A stretch of 64,000 nt of DNA from Asticcacaulis sp. AC460. Its GTDB lineage: Bacteria > Pseudomonadota > Alphaproteobacteria > Caulobacterales > Caulobacteraceae. The notes beneath the pieces are model-generated. The model made no database searches. It worked only from the letters and a program-made list of their open reading frames with translations, and was not told the DNA's origin. Positions 63,918-64,000 of the stretch are shown piece by piece (position 1 is the stretch's first letter; the number at the start of each line of letters is the position of its first letter). The stretch spans positions 1 through 64,000 of the forward strand of contig NZ_AWGD01000016.1 in assembly GCF_000495795.1 (NCBI RefSeq). The letters are read 5' to 3'. Made by a program: the position numbers and the translations under genes.

Positions 63918-64000
63918 ATGACCACCTATCCGCCGGAAATCGTGCCGGGACGGCCCGATCGCGATTGGATGGATGAGTTCCAGGCCCGCTTCCCCTATCG
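63918..64000 (+). CDS. 5' end of an unidentified gene (runs off the window)
   Basis: ATG 63918 opens MTTYPPEIVPGRPDRDWMDE..., still open at base 64000 (27 codons). No stop in the window. The Pro-rich start with PGRPDRDWMD is suggestive of a conserved protein, perhaps DUF6065, but too little is present to be sure. Divergent from the deacylase gene, 56 bp between starts. Confidence 0.55.
   Translation, partial: MTTYPPEIVPGRPDRDWMDEFQARFPY

Overview
The window reads as a piece of a Caulobacterales chromosome (Alphaproteobacteria). Moderate GC and overall gene content point to Asticcacaulis or a near relative, but that is inference from gene content, not a database match. Three things support the order: a hemE-side replication origin with CtrA-type boxes next to a parS/parAB cluster, an NtrZ-family periplasmic protein, and a CenR-like response regulator. 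About 65 protein genes are present. No rRNA, tRNA, CRISPR array, prophage or classical insertion sequence was recognised.

Layout. (1) 1-3833, minus strand: rimP-nusA-ylxR-infB, the transcription/translation-factor operon; infB runs off the left edge. (2) 4013-5252: a five-helix membrane protein and the first GxxExxY cassette. (3) 5341-15533, minus strand: a long, tightly packed run nfuA-tsaB-rimI, fur-miaB-phoH-ybeY-corC-like-lnt, HTH regulator-metK-trmB. (4) 15614-20957: a 409-bp nested palindrome and the giant NAD-glutamate dehydrogenase. (5) 21394-28887: MAPEG protein, second GxxExxY cassette, mltA, Tim44-like protein, secB, then maf-aroE-coaE-dnaQ and ppsR. (6) 28888-29414: the putative chromosomal origin, with three exact TTAA-N7-TTAA boxes, DnaA-box-like sequences and ten GANTC sites. 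(7) 29415-39675, plus strand: hemE-hemH-hemJ, rho, DUF6489, mnmE-mnmG-rsmG-parA-parB, with two perfect and two one-mismatch parS sites between 34.0 and 37.4 kb. (8) 39857-44943, minus strand: DUF3576 lipoprotein, leuS-lptE-holA. (9) 45425-64000, mixed strands: ntrZ, thiE/yggS, DUF1398-marR, L,D-transpeptidase, cenR-like regulator, lipocalin, xthA, lolA, P450, secreted putative glycoside hydrolase, ftsK, UbiH-family hydroxylase, Trm112, CnoX-like thioredoxin, YbaK-type deacylase, and the first codons of a further gene.

Transcription polarity flips at the origin. Left of 28.9 kb nearly every gene is on the minus strand; from 29.4 to 39.7 kb all are on the plus strand. Essential genes therefore run with the replication forks on both arms. 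Origin, parS and parAB lie within about 10 kb, as expected for origin firing coupled to ParABS segregation.

The most unusual content is a set of dispersed palindromic elements that nearly always sit within about 20 bp of a stop codon. Two carry an almost identical small PD-(D/E)XK-type (GxxExxY) gene between 41-bp terminal inverted repeats (4732-5322 and 21824-22363). Two related non-coding elements (15614-16022 and 47237-47623) share a central hairpin whose differences keep RNA pairing, including one G-C to C-G exchange. This family is the best candidate here for a poorly described system: a small nuclease-associated cassette with structured, possibly non-autonomous relatives.
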